From the NCBI GenBank assembly GCA_000307305.1, contig DF158884.1:211643-262692 (forward strand): a stretch of DNA of 51,050 nucleotides, in the 5' to 3' direction. The notes beneath the pieces are model-generated. The model made no database searches, was not told the origin of the DNA, and saw nothing but the letters and a program-made list of their open reading frames with translations. The position numbers and the translations under genes are program-made. Every line of letters starts with the position of its first letter. The stretch's first letter is position 1. This stretch comes from Enterobacteriaceae bacterium B14 (lineage in GTDB: Bacteria > Pseudomonadota > Gammaproteobacteria > Enterobacterales > Enterobacteriaceae). Positions 26,862 through 36,016 of this stretch are shown piece by piece.

Positions 26862-27470
26862 TTACATCCAATCAGAGTTACGGATAACGCCAACGGCTAA
26901 ACCTTCAATTGTCACGTCGCTCTCGCGTAAATCGACAACAATAGGTTCAAACTCTTCATTTTCAGGTAGGAGGTGGACCACATTGCCCTGACGCTTCAGG
27001 CGTTTTACGGTTACCCCATCTTCGATACGCGCGACAACAACTTGGCCATTTCGCACGTCTTGTGTTTTATGAACTGCCAGTAAATCGCCATCCAAAATAC
27101 CGATATCTTTCATCGACATGCCATTTACGCGTAGTAAGAAATCCGCATGGGGCTTAAACAGAGAAGGATCAACCTTATAGTGCCCTTCAATATGCTGCAC
27201 CGCTAACAGTGGCTCACCCGCGGCCACCATGCCAACTAATGGCAGACCAGCATCATCTTCCATCAACAAACGGATGCCGCGAGATGCGCCAGAAACAATC
27301 TCAATCACGCCTTTACGGGCCAGTGCTTTTAAATGCTCTTCTGCTGCATTAGGAGAACGAAAACCCAATTGGGTAGCGATTTCAGCTCGCGTCGGCGGCA
27401 TACCCGTTTGCGCGATGTGGTCGCGAATAAGATCATAAACTTCTTGTTGCCTAGCCGTTAACGCTTTCAT
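26862..27470 (-). CDS. lexA: SOS repressor LexA
   Basis: This 202-residue protein has exactly the E. coli LexA length. It has an N-terminal winged helix ('[26 protein letters not shown]'), the self-cleavage site A84–G85 in 'VAAGEP', the catalytic serine S119 in 'NGMSMKD' and the lysine K156 in 'GVTVKRLKR'. It represses SOS genes and cuts itself when RecA filaments form. Two LexA boxes lie 9 and 30 bases upstream of its start, showing autoregulation. The downstream gene is dinF. Confidence 0.98.
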   Translation of the reverse strand: MKALTARQQEVYDLIRDHIAQTGMPPTRAEIATQLGFRSPNAAEEHLKALARKGVIEIVSGASRGIRLLMEDDAGLPLVGMVAAGEPLLAVQHIEGHYKVDPSLFKPHADFLLRVNGMSMKDIGILDGDLLAVHKTQDVRNGQVVVARIEDGVTVKRLKRQGNVVHLLPENEEFEPIVVDLRESDVTIEGLAVGVIRNSDWM

Positions 27471-27478
27471 TTCGTCAC

Positions 27479-27494
27479 CTGTGTGTTTATACAG
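27479..27494. promoter_or_regulatory. LexA box 2 (proximal) of lexA
   Basis: On the reverse strand CTGTATAAACACACAG is a full match to CTGT-N8-ACAG. Its centre is 21 bases from the other box, the spacing seen in E. coli lexA. Confidence 0.9.
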
Positions 27495-27499
27495 TTTTC

Positions 27500-27515
27500 A
27501 TGTGAGTATATACAG
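27500..27515. promoter_or_regulatory. LexA box 1 (distal) of lexA
   Basis: On the reverse strand CTGTATATACTCACAT differs only in the last base from the E. coli box CTGTATATACTCACAG. Confidence 0.88.
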
Positions 27516-27657
27516 GTGTGAAGATCTTTGAAACCAAGAATTTATCACTCTGGGCGATTGCACTCGGTTTGGCTGCCGAAATCACAACCCGTTGCACCCG
27601 TGATTTGTGGGTAAATCGCTTATCCCCTCAAGGCAAAGAGTGGTTGCTCACACGGCT

Positions 27658-28026
27658 TTACCAAGGAATAAAGCGCCACAGAATCACTAGCCATACAAAC
27701 CCTGCCAAGCACAAGGCAATAAAAACAGCAGCAGACCCCATATCTTTTGCTCTACCAGAGAGCTCATGATGTTCTGTGCCAACTCGGTCTACAATGGCCT
27801 CAATAGCGCTATTTAAGATCTCAACAATGACCACTAACACTAATGAACCGATTAATAGAATGCGCTCAATCCCAGAAATATCGAACAAACATGCCAGCAC
27901 AATACCCACGAGCAAGAGCACACTCTCCTGACGGAAGGCTGCTTCATGAACCCAAACCTGACGTAGCCCTTGCAGTGAATAGCCCGCTGCTTTATAAACT
28001 CGCGTAAACCCCGTATTTTTATTCAT
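27658..28026 (-). CDS. dgkA: Diacylglycerol kinase DgkA
   Basis: This 122-residue protein matches the small bacterial diacylglycerol kinase. E69, N72 and E76 in 'VEILNSAIEAIVDR' are the known catalytic and metal residues, and 'ELSGRAKDMGSAAV' is the second conserved block. Three membrane helices are visible. It is a trimeric inner-membrane enzyme that recycles diacylglycerol to phosphatidate. It is divergent from plsB and upstream of lexA on the same strand, as in E. coli. Confidence 0.97.
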   Translation of the reverse strand: MNKNTGFTRVYKAAGYSLQGLRQVWVHEAAFRQESVLLLVGIVLACLFDISGIERILLIGSLVLVVIVEILNSAIEAIVDRVGTEHHELSGRAKDMGSAAVFIALCLAGFVWLVILWRFIPW

Positions 28027-28175
28027 GGTAATCCTGCATTTTTATTCATAATAAAAGAGTGTATTGCTGCAATCGGGATGGATAGTAGCGCTTATCCGCT
28101 ACCTCATCACCACAGATCTCATGTGGTGTTTCTGGTATCCTTACGCAGCATTGCTAATAAGAGGCTAAACGTTTT

Positions 28176-30617
28176 ATGTCAGGTTGGCGTAAATTTTATT
28201 ATAAGCTGTTGAACTTACCTATAAAATTATTGGTAAGAAGCAAATCGATCCCAAAAGATCCTGTGAGTGAATTGGGGCTAGATACTTCCCGCCCTATTCT
28301 CTATGTTTTGCCTTATCACTCCAAGGCAGATTTATTAACGATGCGAGGCCAATGCCTAGCTCAGGGGCTGCCCGACCCTTTTACCCCATTAGAGATCGAT
28401 GGTCACTCGCTGCCAAGCTACGTTTTTATCAACGATGGCCCGCGGGTTTTCCGCTACTATGCGCCAAAGCAAGAATCAGTGAAACTGTTTCACGACTATC
28501 TGGATCTGCATCGTAATAATCCTAATCTGGATATTCAGATGCTGCCTGTTTCCGTTCTTTTTGGCCGTTCACCTGGTCGTGAAGGGCAGAGTGGCACGCC
28601 ACATCTGCGCCTGCTGAACGGTATTCAGAAATTCTTCACCATATTATGGCTGGGTCGCGATAGTTTTGTGCGTTTCTCTAATACCGTTTCTCTGCGCCAT
28701 ATGGCAGATGAGCACGGGACAGATAAAATTATCGCGCACAAGCTCGCTCGCGTCGCACATATGCACTTCTCACGCCAGCGCCTTGCTGCTGTTGGTCCGC
28801 GCCTTCCAGTTCGACAAGATCTCTTCAATAAGCTTTTACAATCTAAAGCCATTGAGAAAGCAGTTGAAGAAGAGGCTCGGACGAAGAAAATCTCTATTGA
28901 TAAAGCCAAGCAGAATGCCATCGCGCTGATGGAAGAGATTGCGGCTAATTTCACTTATGAGACGATTCGAATTTCTGACCGCGTGCTGAGCTGGACATGG
29001 AACCGTTTGTATCAAGGGATCAACGTCCATAATGCCGAGCGCGTGCGGAAACTCGCACAAGAGGGCCACGAGCTGGTTTATGTTCCGTGCCACCGTAGCC
29101 ACATGGATTATCTATTGCTCTCTTACGTGCTCTACCATCAAGGCTTAGTACCGCCGCATATCGCAGCCGGTATCAACCTGAACTTCTGGCCTGCGGGGCC
29201 GATCTTCCGTCGTTTAGGTGCATTCTTTATTCGGCGTACCTTTAAGGGCAATAAACTCTATGCAACAGTATTCCGTGAATATCTCGGGGAGCTATTCACC
29301 CGTGGTTATTCCGTCGAATACTTTGTTGAGGGTGGGCGCTCACGTACTGGGCGACTGTTAGAGCCAAAAACCGGCACGTTGTCGATGACGATTCATGCCA
29401 TGCTACGCGGCGGTACTCGCCCGATTACATTGATTCCAGTGTATATCGGCTATGAGCATGTTATGGAAGTGGGTACTTACGCTAAAGAACTACGCGGTGC
29501 AACCAAAGAGAAAGAGAACCTGCTTCAGGTGATCCGTACCATGCGAAAACTCCGCAATCTGGGCCAAGGTTATGTGAACTTTGGTGAGCCGATCCCTATC
29601 ACGCCATATTTAAACCAGCATGTACCGCAGTGGCGTGATTCCATTGATCCTATTGAAGCTCAACGCCCTGCTTGGCTCACGCCAACGGTGAATGAGCTAG
29701 CCAATAAGATCATGACTAACATCAATGATGCAGCGGCTGCCAACGCGATTAACCTATGTTCTTCGGCTTTGCTGGCCTCACGCCAGCGCGCGCTTACCCG
29801 TGAGCAGTTGTTAGAACAGCTAGAGTGTTATCTGCACCTGTTGCGTAACGTGCCTTATACCCCAAATGCAACGGCGCCGACTCAAACACCTGAAGAACTC
29901 CTTGAACATGCCCTCAGCATGAATAAATTCGAAGTGGATAAAGACAGTATTGGTGACATTATCGTTCTGCCTCGTGAACAAGCGGTGTTAATGACCTATT
30001 ACCGTAATAACATTCAGCATATGTTTGTGTTGCCTGCGCTTATTGCTAGCACCATCCTTCACCACCAGCGCGTCTCTCAGGCTGAAATCCTCAAGCATGT
30101 TGAACTGCTTTATCCCATGTTGCGTGAAGAGCTATTCCTTCATTACAGCAGTGAGCAGTTGCCAGAGGTCACTTCAACACTGATCAATGAGCTGCTGGAG
30201 CAGCAGTTAATCCTGCGTGAAGGTGAAGAGTTATTGCTGAACCCAGCTCGTTTACGCCCTCTTCAACTACTTGCCGCAGGCGTTAAAGAGACACTACAGC
30301 GCTACGCCATCACCTTCTCTCTTCTAAGTGCTAACCCAAGCATTAATCGGGGCGCGTTAGAAAAAGAGAGCAGGATCATGGCTCAACGCCTGTCTGTCCT
30401 GCATGGCATCAACGCGCCGGAGTTCTTCGATAAAGCGGTGTTCTCTACACTGGTTGGCACACTCCGCGCTGAAGGCTATATCAATGACGTGGGCGATGCC
30501 ATTCCTGAACATACCCGTAATATCTATAACCTACTGAGCAATCTATTAACGCCGGAGATCAGGCTGACAATAGACAGCGCGACGCTAACACAAAAGAGCC
30601 AAGCTGACGCAGAGTAA
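28176..30617 (+). CDS. plsB: Glycerol-3-phosphate 1-O-acyltransferase PlsB
   Basis: This 813-residue protein is close to E. coli PlsB (807). The acyltransferase HX4D motif is H306–D311 in '[13 protein letters not shown]', followed by '[24 protein letters not shown]' (motif II), '[19 protein letters not shown]' (motif III) and '[25 protein letters not shown]' (motif IV). It starts phospholipid synthesis at the inner membrane by acylating glycerol 3-phosphate. It is divergent from dgkA and ends at a clear terminator. Confidence 0.98.
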   Translation: MSGWRKFYYKLLNLPIKLLVRSKSIPKDPVSELGLDTSRPILYVLPYHSKADLLTMRGQCLAQGLPDPFTPLEIDGHSLPSYVFINDGPRVFRYYAPKQESVKLFHDYLDLHRNNPNLDIQMLPVSVLFGRSPGREGQSGTPHLRLLNGIQKFFTILWLGRDSFVRFSNTVSLRHMADEHGTDKIIAHKLARVAHMHFSRQRLAAVGPRLPVRQDLFNKLLQSKAIEKAVEEEARTKKISIDKAKQNAIALMEEIAANFTYETIRISDRVLSWTWNRLYQGINVHNAERVRKLAQEGHELVYVPCHRSHMDYLLLSYVLYHQGLVPPHIAAGINLNFWPAGPIFRRLGAFFIRRTFKGNKLYATVFREYLGELFTRGYSVEYFVEGGRSRTGRLLEPKTGTLSMTIHAMLRGGTRPITLIPVYIGYEHVMEVGTYAKELRGATKEKENLLQVIRTMRKLRNLGQGYVNFGEPIPITPYLNQHVPQWRDSIDPIEAQRPAWLTPTVNELANKIMTNINDAAAANAINLCSSALLASRQRALTREQLLEQLECYLHLLRNVPYTPNATAPTQTPEELLEHALSMNKFEVDKDSIGDIIVLPREQAVLMTYYRNNIQHMFVLPALIASTILHHQRVSQAEILKHVELLYPMLREELFLHYSSEQLPEVTSTLINELLEQQLILREGEELLLNPARLRPLQLLAAGVKETLQRYAITFSLLSANPSINRGALEKESRIMAQRLSVLHGINAPEFFDKAVFSTLVGTLRAEGYINDVGDAIPEHTRNIYNLLSNLLTPEIRLTIDSATLTQKSQADAE

Positions 30618-30642
30618 TCACTAAACAGTAGGCATGAATCAT

Positions 30643-30674
30643 GGGCAGATAGCTAACCGCATCTGCCCTTTTTA
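30643..30674 (+). terminator. Terminator after plsB
   Basis: Arms GGGCAGAT and ATCTGCCC around a 10-base loop are followed by TTTTT, 25 bases after the plsB stop. Confidence 0.88.
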
Positions 30675-30807
30675 TTGCCTATTCCTTACCTAAGCCGAAT
30701 AAAGCTGTCAGCTAAAAAGAGAGTATCTGTCATGACAAAGCTGCCCATTTAAGCTCTATACTTACACGCTTGATCAACTTCGCTCTAATTGATTTGAGGG
30801 ACTCAAC

Positions 30808-31536
30808 ATGCCACATGAGATAATGAATAGTTATGGCCAACCTATTGGCGTGAGCCTTCCTGAATGGACAGCTCGCCCCTATCCGGATGGCAACATACTA
30901 CAGGGACGATATTGCCGATTAGAGCATATACAGCCACAAAAACATGCTGACAGCCTGTATGAAGCCTATCAGCAGACGCAAGATGGGCGAGACTGGACCT
31001 ATCTTTCCGTTGGGCCATTTAACGACAAAGCCTCATTTGAGCACTATTTGCAGCAACTAGCCCTCTCAACAGACCCTCTGCACTATGCCGTTGTTGATCA
31101 GCTAACAGGGAACGCACTCGGTACTCTGGCATTGATGCGCATTGATGCGGCCAATGGATCTATCGAGGTAGGTTTTGTTATCTACTCATCTGCGCTTAAG
31201 CACTCTAGAATTGCCACCGAAGCTCAGTTTTTATTAATGGAATATGCCTTCGAAAAACTAGGCTATCGCCGTTACGAGTGGAAATGTGACTCCCTAAATG
31301 CCCCTTCCCGTTCTGCAGCGCTGCGTCTAGGGTTTCAGTTCGAAGGTATTTTCCGCTACTCCACGGTTTATAAAGGCCGTTCTCGTGACACCGCATGGTT
31401 CTCGATTATCTCGGATGAATGGTCTAACCTGAAACAGGCCTATGTCACTTGGCTCGATGAGAGCAATTTTGATGAGTATGGCAGGCAGCGTATCCGCCTT
31501 AGTCAGTTGACCCAACAGGAACCTGAAAACTCGTGA
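30808..31536 (+). CDS. GNAT N-acetyltransferase of the RimJ/RimL type
   Basis: This 242-residue protein has a single GNAT domain of the RimJ/RimL kind. 'GRYCRLEHIQPQKHADSLYEA' opens the fold; 'HYAVVDQLTGNALGTLALMRIDAANGSIEVGFVIYS' is the central sheet with the beta-bulge; 'RIATEAQFLLMEYAFEKLGYRRYEWKC' and 'NAPSRSAALRLGFQFEGIFR' are the acetyl-CoA and C-terminal motifs. It would transfer an acetyl group to an amine, possibly an amino acid or a protein N-terminus. Its stop overlaps the start of the downstream alanine-racemase gene by four bases (GTGA), so translation is coupled and a shared substrate is likely. The specific substrate cannot be read from sequence. Confidence 0.88.
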   Translation: MPHEIMNSYGQPIGVSLPEWTARPYPDGNILQGRYCRLEHIQPQKHADSLYEAYQQTQDGRDWTYLSVGPFNDKASFEHYLQQLALSTDPLHYAVVDQLTGNALGTLALMRIDAANGSIEVGFVIYSSALKHSRIATEAQFLLMEYAFEKLGYRRYEWKCDSLNAPSRSAALRLGFQFEGIFRYSTVYKGRSRDTAWFSIISDEWSNLKQAYVTWLDESNFDEYGRQRIRLSQLTQQEPENS

Positions 31537-32654
31537 CTGCTCTACTCTCCACTCAGCTCACTCATCACGCAGCCATGACCAGTGGCGTGATTACCATTGA
31601 TATCGCGGCTGTCGTTACTAATTATCGACTATTGGCCCAGTGTGTCGCCCCCGCAGAGTGCGCTGCCGTACTCAAAGCCGATGCTTATGGATTGGGAGCA
31701 AAACAGATCACACCAGCGCTTTATACCGCAGGGTGCAGGACATTTTTTGTCGCCCATGCCGTAGAAGCCATTGCGCTAAGGCCGCTTCTGCCCTCTGATG
31801 CCACTCTCTATGTACTCAACGGTATTAGCGTAAAGGCAGTGGCAGAGTGTGCTCAACATGGTATTTCTCCCGTTCTAAATACCAATGAGCAAGCTCGGTA
31901 TTGGCTGATGAATGACATAGCACAAACAGCAGCATTACAGGTTGATACTGGCATGTCGCGTCTGGGGATCAGCCTGCCTGAATTATCGTCCCTCGTTCAG
32001 GATTTTGGTTCATCTATCACTCGGCGTATCGCACTGTTAATGAGTCATCTTGCTATCGCTGACAAACCAGAAAATGAGTTTAGTGAACAACAGCGACAAA
32101 CCTTTTTAAGTGCTAGCCTCTATCTCCCTAACACTGCGCTTTCGTTGGCAAATTCAGCGGGGTGTTTTCTTGGTGCCAATTATCACTTCGATCTATGCCG
32201 ACCGGGTGCGGCACTGTTTGGCATTCACGTAAGTGATCGCTCACTCCCTTTGCAACCCTGCGTGCAAGTTAACCTGCATATTGCACAAATCAGGCAGGTC
32301 GCAGCTGGTACATCCGTGAGTTATGGCTGTACTTATCATGCAAACCGCCCGATGCGTATCGCCACAATATCTGCAGGCTATGCGGATGGCATTCCACGTA
32401 GTATGGATAATAACGGCGGCGTTTGGCTTGGCTCACAGCGTTTGCCCGTTATAGGGCGTATTTGTATGGATAGCTTTATGGTGGATGCTACTGATGTCCC
32501 TGACTCAGAGCTTTATGTCGGGCAGCAGGTTGAGTTTATCGGCGCAAATCAGACGTTGGAAGCTATTGGTGCGGCATCAAACACGATTGGTTATGAAATT
32601 CTCACTCGATTAGGGCGACGCTACCAGCGACAATACCTTCCTTTTATCGAATGA
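31533..32654 (+). CDS. Second alanine-racemase family PLP enzyme
   Basis: This 373-residue fold-type III PLP protein has the racemase active site: K48 in 'AAVLKADAYGLGAKQI', Y264 in 'TSVSYGCTYHANRPMR', 'LQVDTGMSRLGI', 'RPGAALFGI' and 'ISAGYADGIPR'. It is clearly different from the Alr at 18303–19385 (for example 'KADAYGLG' against 'KANAYGHG'). It could be a catabolic alanine racemase or a racemase for another amino acid. A GTG start overlaps the stop of the GNAT gene upstream. A terminator follows, so the pair forms a unit of two genes. Confidence 0.88.
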   Translation: MTALLSTQLTHHAAMTSGVITIDIAAVVTNYRLLAQCVAPAECAAVLKADAYGLGAKQITPALYTAGCRTFFVAHAVEAIALRPLLPSDATLYVLNGISVKAVAECAQHGISPVLNTNEQARYWLMNDIAQTAALQVDTGMSRLGISLPELSSLVQDFGSSITRRIALLMSHLAIADKPENEFSEQQRQTFLSASLYLPNTALSLANSAGCFLGANYHFDLCRPGAALFGIHVSDRSLPLQPCVQVNLHIAQIRQVAAGTSVSYGCTYHANRPMRIATISAGYADGIPRSMDNNGGVWLGSQRLPVIGRICMDSFMVDATDVPDSELYVGQQVEFIGANQTLEAIGAASNTIGYEILTRLGRRYQRQYLPFIE

Positions 32655-32705
32655 GCTTTCCCTAAGTCAGCACATAGTCAAAGATAAAGCAGTCTGTATA
32701 CGACA

Positions 32706-32738
32706 ATGGCAGCCAGTTCAGGGGCTGCCATACAGGTT
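32706..32738 (+). terminator. Terminator after the GNAT–racemase pair
   Basis: Perfect arms ATGGCAGCC and GGCTGCCAT around an 8-base loop are followed by a short T-containing tail (ACAGGTTTT), about 50 bases after the racemase stop and 19 bases from the stop of the convergent GGDEF–EAL gene. Confidence 0.6.
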
Positions 32739-32756
32739 TTGAATCTATGTTTCATC

Positions 32757-35396
32757 CTAACTTAAAGGCTTACTCGTAGGATCTTCCCACTCATCAAGAG
32801 GGATAGGGCGGCCAAAATAGTATCCCTGCCCTCTAGGGCATCCCATTCCATAGAGTTTATCGGCAACATCTTGGTTTTCTATTCCTTCTGCGACTAAAGG
32901 TACAGAAAAACCTTTAGCTAGCCTGACCACCGCAGAAATGACAGCCTCACTTTTAGAGCTCTCCATCACATCGCTGACAAAATCACGGTCTATCTTCAAA
33001 CAATCGAAATTTAAGCGGTGCAGATAAGAAAGGCTTGAGAAACCTGAGCCAAAATCATCGATAGCAATAGAGACACCGAATGCCCTTATGCGATTGAGCA
33101 AATCGTTAATCATATCTCCGCTGTCCATTAAAATAGACTCCGTAATCTCAAGCGCTAAATTGCTAGGTTTTAAATTAAACTCATTGAGTACAGAGACCAT
33201 ATATTCATAGAAGTTAGCCTGCATAAGCTGGCGTACAGAAACATTCACATGAATCTCAAAATCCTCCGGCCATCCAGAAATAATTTTCTGCGATAGCTGC
33301 CGACATGATTCATGCAACACCCACTCACCAATAGGCAAGATAAAACCGGACTCTTCAGCCAATGGAATAAACGTGGTTGGAGGAACCATTCCATAAGCTT
33401 TGCTCTTCCAGCGGATCAACGCTTCTGCGCCAATAATCTTGCTATCTTTAAGGTGAACAATGGGTTGGAAATAAATGAGAAGCTCATTCTTCTCTAAGGC
33501 AAGATTTAAGTCTGTCAGGAGACGTGTATTCTCAATCGCCCTCATCATCATATCTGGATGGTAAATCTCAAATGCGCCACTGCCTTTTTTACGAGCTATT
33601 TCAAGAGCGACGGAAGCACTTCTGAGACTATGGGTTAGCTCTTCAGAATTAAAGGGGCTGTCCACTAAACCCACATTGCCAGAAAAAAGATAATGCTCAC
33701 TGTGCACACCTGAAGTATTAATAAATACGTCAACGTATTTATTAAGTTCTCTACTGTCCTCTTCGCTGCGGTTTGTTTTGGGGTAGCATATCGCGAATTC
33801 AGTGTCGTTCACTCTGGTCAGTAATGCGTCCTTAGGCACAATCCTTTTTAACGTTTCCACAAAACCTCGTAGAACGAACTCTCCCTGCTGATAGCCAAGG
33901 CTATTATTAATTGAGTTGATGTTATCGAGACTTACTAAAATCAGCATTCTCCAGTAAATATTTTCACCGCGAGAAGCCAGATCACGCATTTTCTCCTGAA
34001 GCCCTTCTTTGCTCAAAACACCCGTGATCGGGTCATACTGAACTTGGTAGGTTAACCGGCTAAATGCCGTTGAAAGCGTCGATGACATTTCATTAAAGGC
34101 ATCATGGAGAAGTTTAATTTCTTTTAATTCAAAGCCTGTATTTTTTGTCGGGCTCCAGAGCTGCTTGGCTATGAGCCTCGCTTTTTGAGCAGCATCTAAT
34201 ATTGGTGCTGTAATCCCAGAGATCATCCACCATGCAAGAATGAGCACCAAAACAAAAACGAATAAAATCATGTAAATTGTGATTGCTCTGTTACCCTTAA
34301 ATACGCCAATTAAATCTGTTTCCGATGTAACAACAACAATGCGCCAATCATGCAGGCCTACCTCTCCCCCAACAGGGGCAATTCTGCCGTGATAGGTCTC
34401 ACTTCCAAGATCGAATTTCATTTGATGAAGGTTTCTCTCTTTCAAATAAGGTGCTACTTGGCGAATGATAGGACTACTGCTTTGGGTGGGAGCCAGAAGG
34501 CTGGCACTCTCTTGATCGGCTAATCCCAGAGAAGGTTCGGGGAGTGGCTCTTTCTCGTGTGTTGACTGCGATATAATTTCATTTCGCCCGTTAATAATAA
34601 AGATAACACCGTTCCCTAAATTAGGTGTATTCCTTAAATAACGATTGAATTTATTAAGTTTAATATCACTGGATACTACCCCGATATATTTATTATTTTT
34701 ATCATAAATGGGGCTACTGTAAGAAATACTAATCCCTTTTAAAGCATCCAGATCTTGATAAGCCGACGTCCATGAACTGAGCTTTGTTTTATTCACTTCC
34801 CGATACCAAGGGCGGAGACGTGGGTCATAATATTTAAAGCTATTCAGCACAGAATCCTCTTGTGACATTCCTGAATAGAAATTCAACGAACCGAGGGTTC
34901 TAATATCTTTTAATATCAACGTGTATTGGTTTTTTACCGTTTCTCGGCTAATGCCAACATAATCACCATAAATTGAACCGAAAGCGACCAAACTCAACTG
35001 GGGAGAATCAGGGAAGACCTGAGCCATTGTTTTATGTAAAGGTGAGACAAAACTGGATAAATCTTGTGTATCTCCAATAGCAACGTCTTTCATTGCCAGC
35101 TCTACAACAGAGTTAGCTTGTAAAGGTACGTCTAAAAAATTAAGGAGACTATTACGCACAGAGACAATATGTGTGGCAGTAATTTTATCACTCAGTCTAT
35201 CGAGGATAATATTCTCATTGCGAAGCTGTATAAAAATAACAGATCCGAAAATAACGGTTAATAAAAATACAAACAAACAGCTAACAACAAGTTTCAACGA
35301 TAAACTGCTTAATACCCGCGCAACACAACTATTCTTATAAATCATAATATTAAAGAGTAACTTAAGGTTTTTATCATCATCCATCCCCTTAGCCAT
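32757..35396 (-). CDS. Membrane dCache–HAMP–GGDEF–EAL protein, probable c-di-GMP phosphodiesterase
   Basis: This 879-residue protein has a first membrane helix near residues 34–57 and a periplasmic dCache-like sensor with 'DPRLRPWYREV' and 'YIGVVSSDIKLNKFNRYL'. A second membrane helix lies near 356–382, followed by a HAMP-like linker. The GGDEF domain (about 445–600) reads 'NDTEF' where active cyclases have GG(D/E)EF, so it is probably not a cyclase. The EAL domain (about 625–870) keeps 'GAEALIRWKS', 'EITESILMD', 'IDDFGSGFSSLSYL', 'KIDRDFV' and 'PLVAEGIEN', so phosphodiesterase activity is expected. The start is uncertain: ATGs at 35384 and 35345 are alternatives. It lies near the adhesin secretion genes on the same strand and may control attachment. 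Confidence 0.9.
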   Translation of the reverse strand: MAKGMDDDKNLKLLFNIMIYKNSCVARVLSSLSLKLVVSCLFVFLLTVIFGSVIFIQLRNENIILDRLSDKITATHIVSVRNSLLNFLDVPLQANSVVELAMKDVAIGDTQDLSSFVSPLHKTMAQVFPDSPQLSLVAFGSIYGDYVGISRETVKNQYTLILKDIRTLGSLNFYSGMSQEDSVLNSFKYYDPRLRPWYREVNKTKLSSWTSAYQDLDALKGISISYSSPIYDKNNKYIGVVSSDIKLNKFNRYLRNTPNLGNGVIFIINGRNEIISQSTHEKEPLPEPSLGLADQESASLLAPTQSSSPIIRQVAPYLKERNLHQMKFDLGSETYHGRIAPVGGEVGLHDWRIVVVTSETDLIGVFKGNRAITIYMILFVFVLVLILAWWMISGITAPILDAAQKARLIAKQLWSPTKNTGFELKEIKLLHDAFNEMSSTLSTAFSRLTYQVQYDPITGVLSKEGLQEKMRDLASRGENIYWRMLILVSLDNINSINNSLGYQQGEFVLRGFVETLKRIVPKDALLTRVNDTEFAICYPKTNRSEEDSRELNKYVDVFINTSGVHSEHYLFSGNVGLVDSPFNSEELTHSLRSASVALEIARKKGSGAFEIYHPDMMMRAIENTRLLTDLNLALEKNELLIYFQPIVHLKDSKIIGAEALIRWKSKAYGMVPPTTFIPLAEESGFILPIGEWVLHESCRQLSQKIISGWPEDFEIHVNVSVRQLMQANFYEYMVSVLNEFNLKPSNLALEITESILMDSGDMINDLLNRIRAFGVSIAIDDFGSGFSSLSYLHRLNFDCLKIDRDFVSDVMESSKSEAVISAVVRLAKGFSVPLVAEGIENQDVADKLYGMGCPRGQGYYFGRPIPLDEWEDPTSKPLS

Positions 35397-35450
35397 AAAT
35401 TATGATAGCCAACGCACTCATAATCTGTGTCACTTAAGTTTATCCCATTT

Positions 35451-35498
35451 TTAATATGGCTTATAAAAATAGTAAAATATTTTTATAAGCCATATTAA
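35451..35498. repeat. 48-base palindrome upstream of GGDEF–EAL gene
   Basis: Two 21-base arms are perfectly complementary (35451–35471 and 35478–35498, beginning TTAATATGGC and ending GCCATATTAA), with a GTAAAA spacer. It lies 55 bases upstream of the GGDEF–EAL start. No T-run follows; it could be an operator, an attenuator hairpin in the leader RNA, or the trace of an element. Confidence 0.7.
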
Positions 35499-35964
35499 TT
35501 CTACTTTTCAGGAAAAATAAATGATAAACGTCATGATATTAAAATAGAACTTTTCGAAAAAATCCAATATTTATTACAATGAAAAATACCTTCCGAAGAA
35601 GATAACCAAACAATATCAATGAATTATTAAATTTATCTCTCTATTTATTTTTTAATGATGAACTTCTCTAATTTTATTTATTTCCTTTACACAACTAAAT
35701 ATTCATCTTTAATTAGCATTAAAAAACTATATTTTACCTTTATAGTAACGTCGTGTTATCAATCACCTCTTGGTTAAAAAGCAGATGACCTCGTTTTGAA
35801 TGTAATTTATCGTCGCCATCGGCTGTATTATTGTTGATACTAAAACACAGTAGAGCAGGATTGGCTATGGCGGGGAAATCACATTAATCGCGATAGATAG
35901 AATAGATGCAACGAAACGTTCTGCTAGAAAAATAAAGGGGAAATTATGAGGTGAAGAAGATATA

Positions 35965-36005
35965 TTCACTCATCACCAGCCCATAATGGACTGATGATGA
36001 GTGAA
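35965..36005 (-). terminator. Hairpin following the wzz-like gene
   Basis: Perfect arms TTCACTCATCA and TGATGAGTGAA enclose a further pairing region (CCAGCCCAT/ATGGACTG). The hairpin begins 11 bases past the stop. The tail on the reverse strand is TATATCTTC, so it may be an inefficient terminator. Confidence 0.5.
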
Positions 36006-36016
36006 AAGTAGGGTTG

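Larger units (their letters stand above)
35397..36016. other. AT-rich gap between wzz-like gene and GGDEF–EAL gene
   Basis: This 620-base gap is strongly AT-rich and contains no credible open frame. It holds a near-perfect 48-base palindrome (35451–35498) and a hairpin just past the wzz-like stop (35965–36005). The promoter of the GGDEF–EAL gene must lie here. The composition suits an H-NS-silenced, horizontally acquired regulatory region (inference). Confidence 0.45.

Noticed and set aside
27518-27769. 83-codon forward frame between lexA and dgkA
   Set aside because: It runs antisense into dgkA, begins at GTG without a good ribosome-binding site, overlaps the lexA promoter side, and has no family features.
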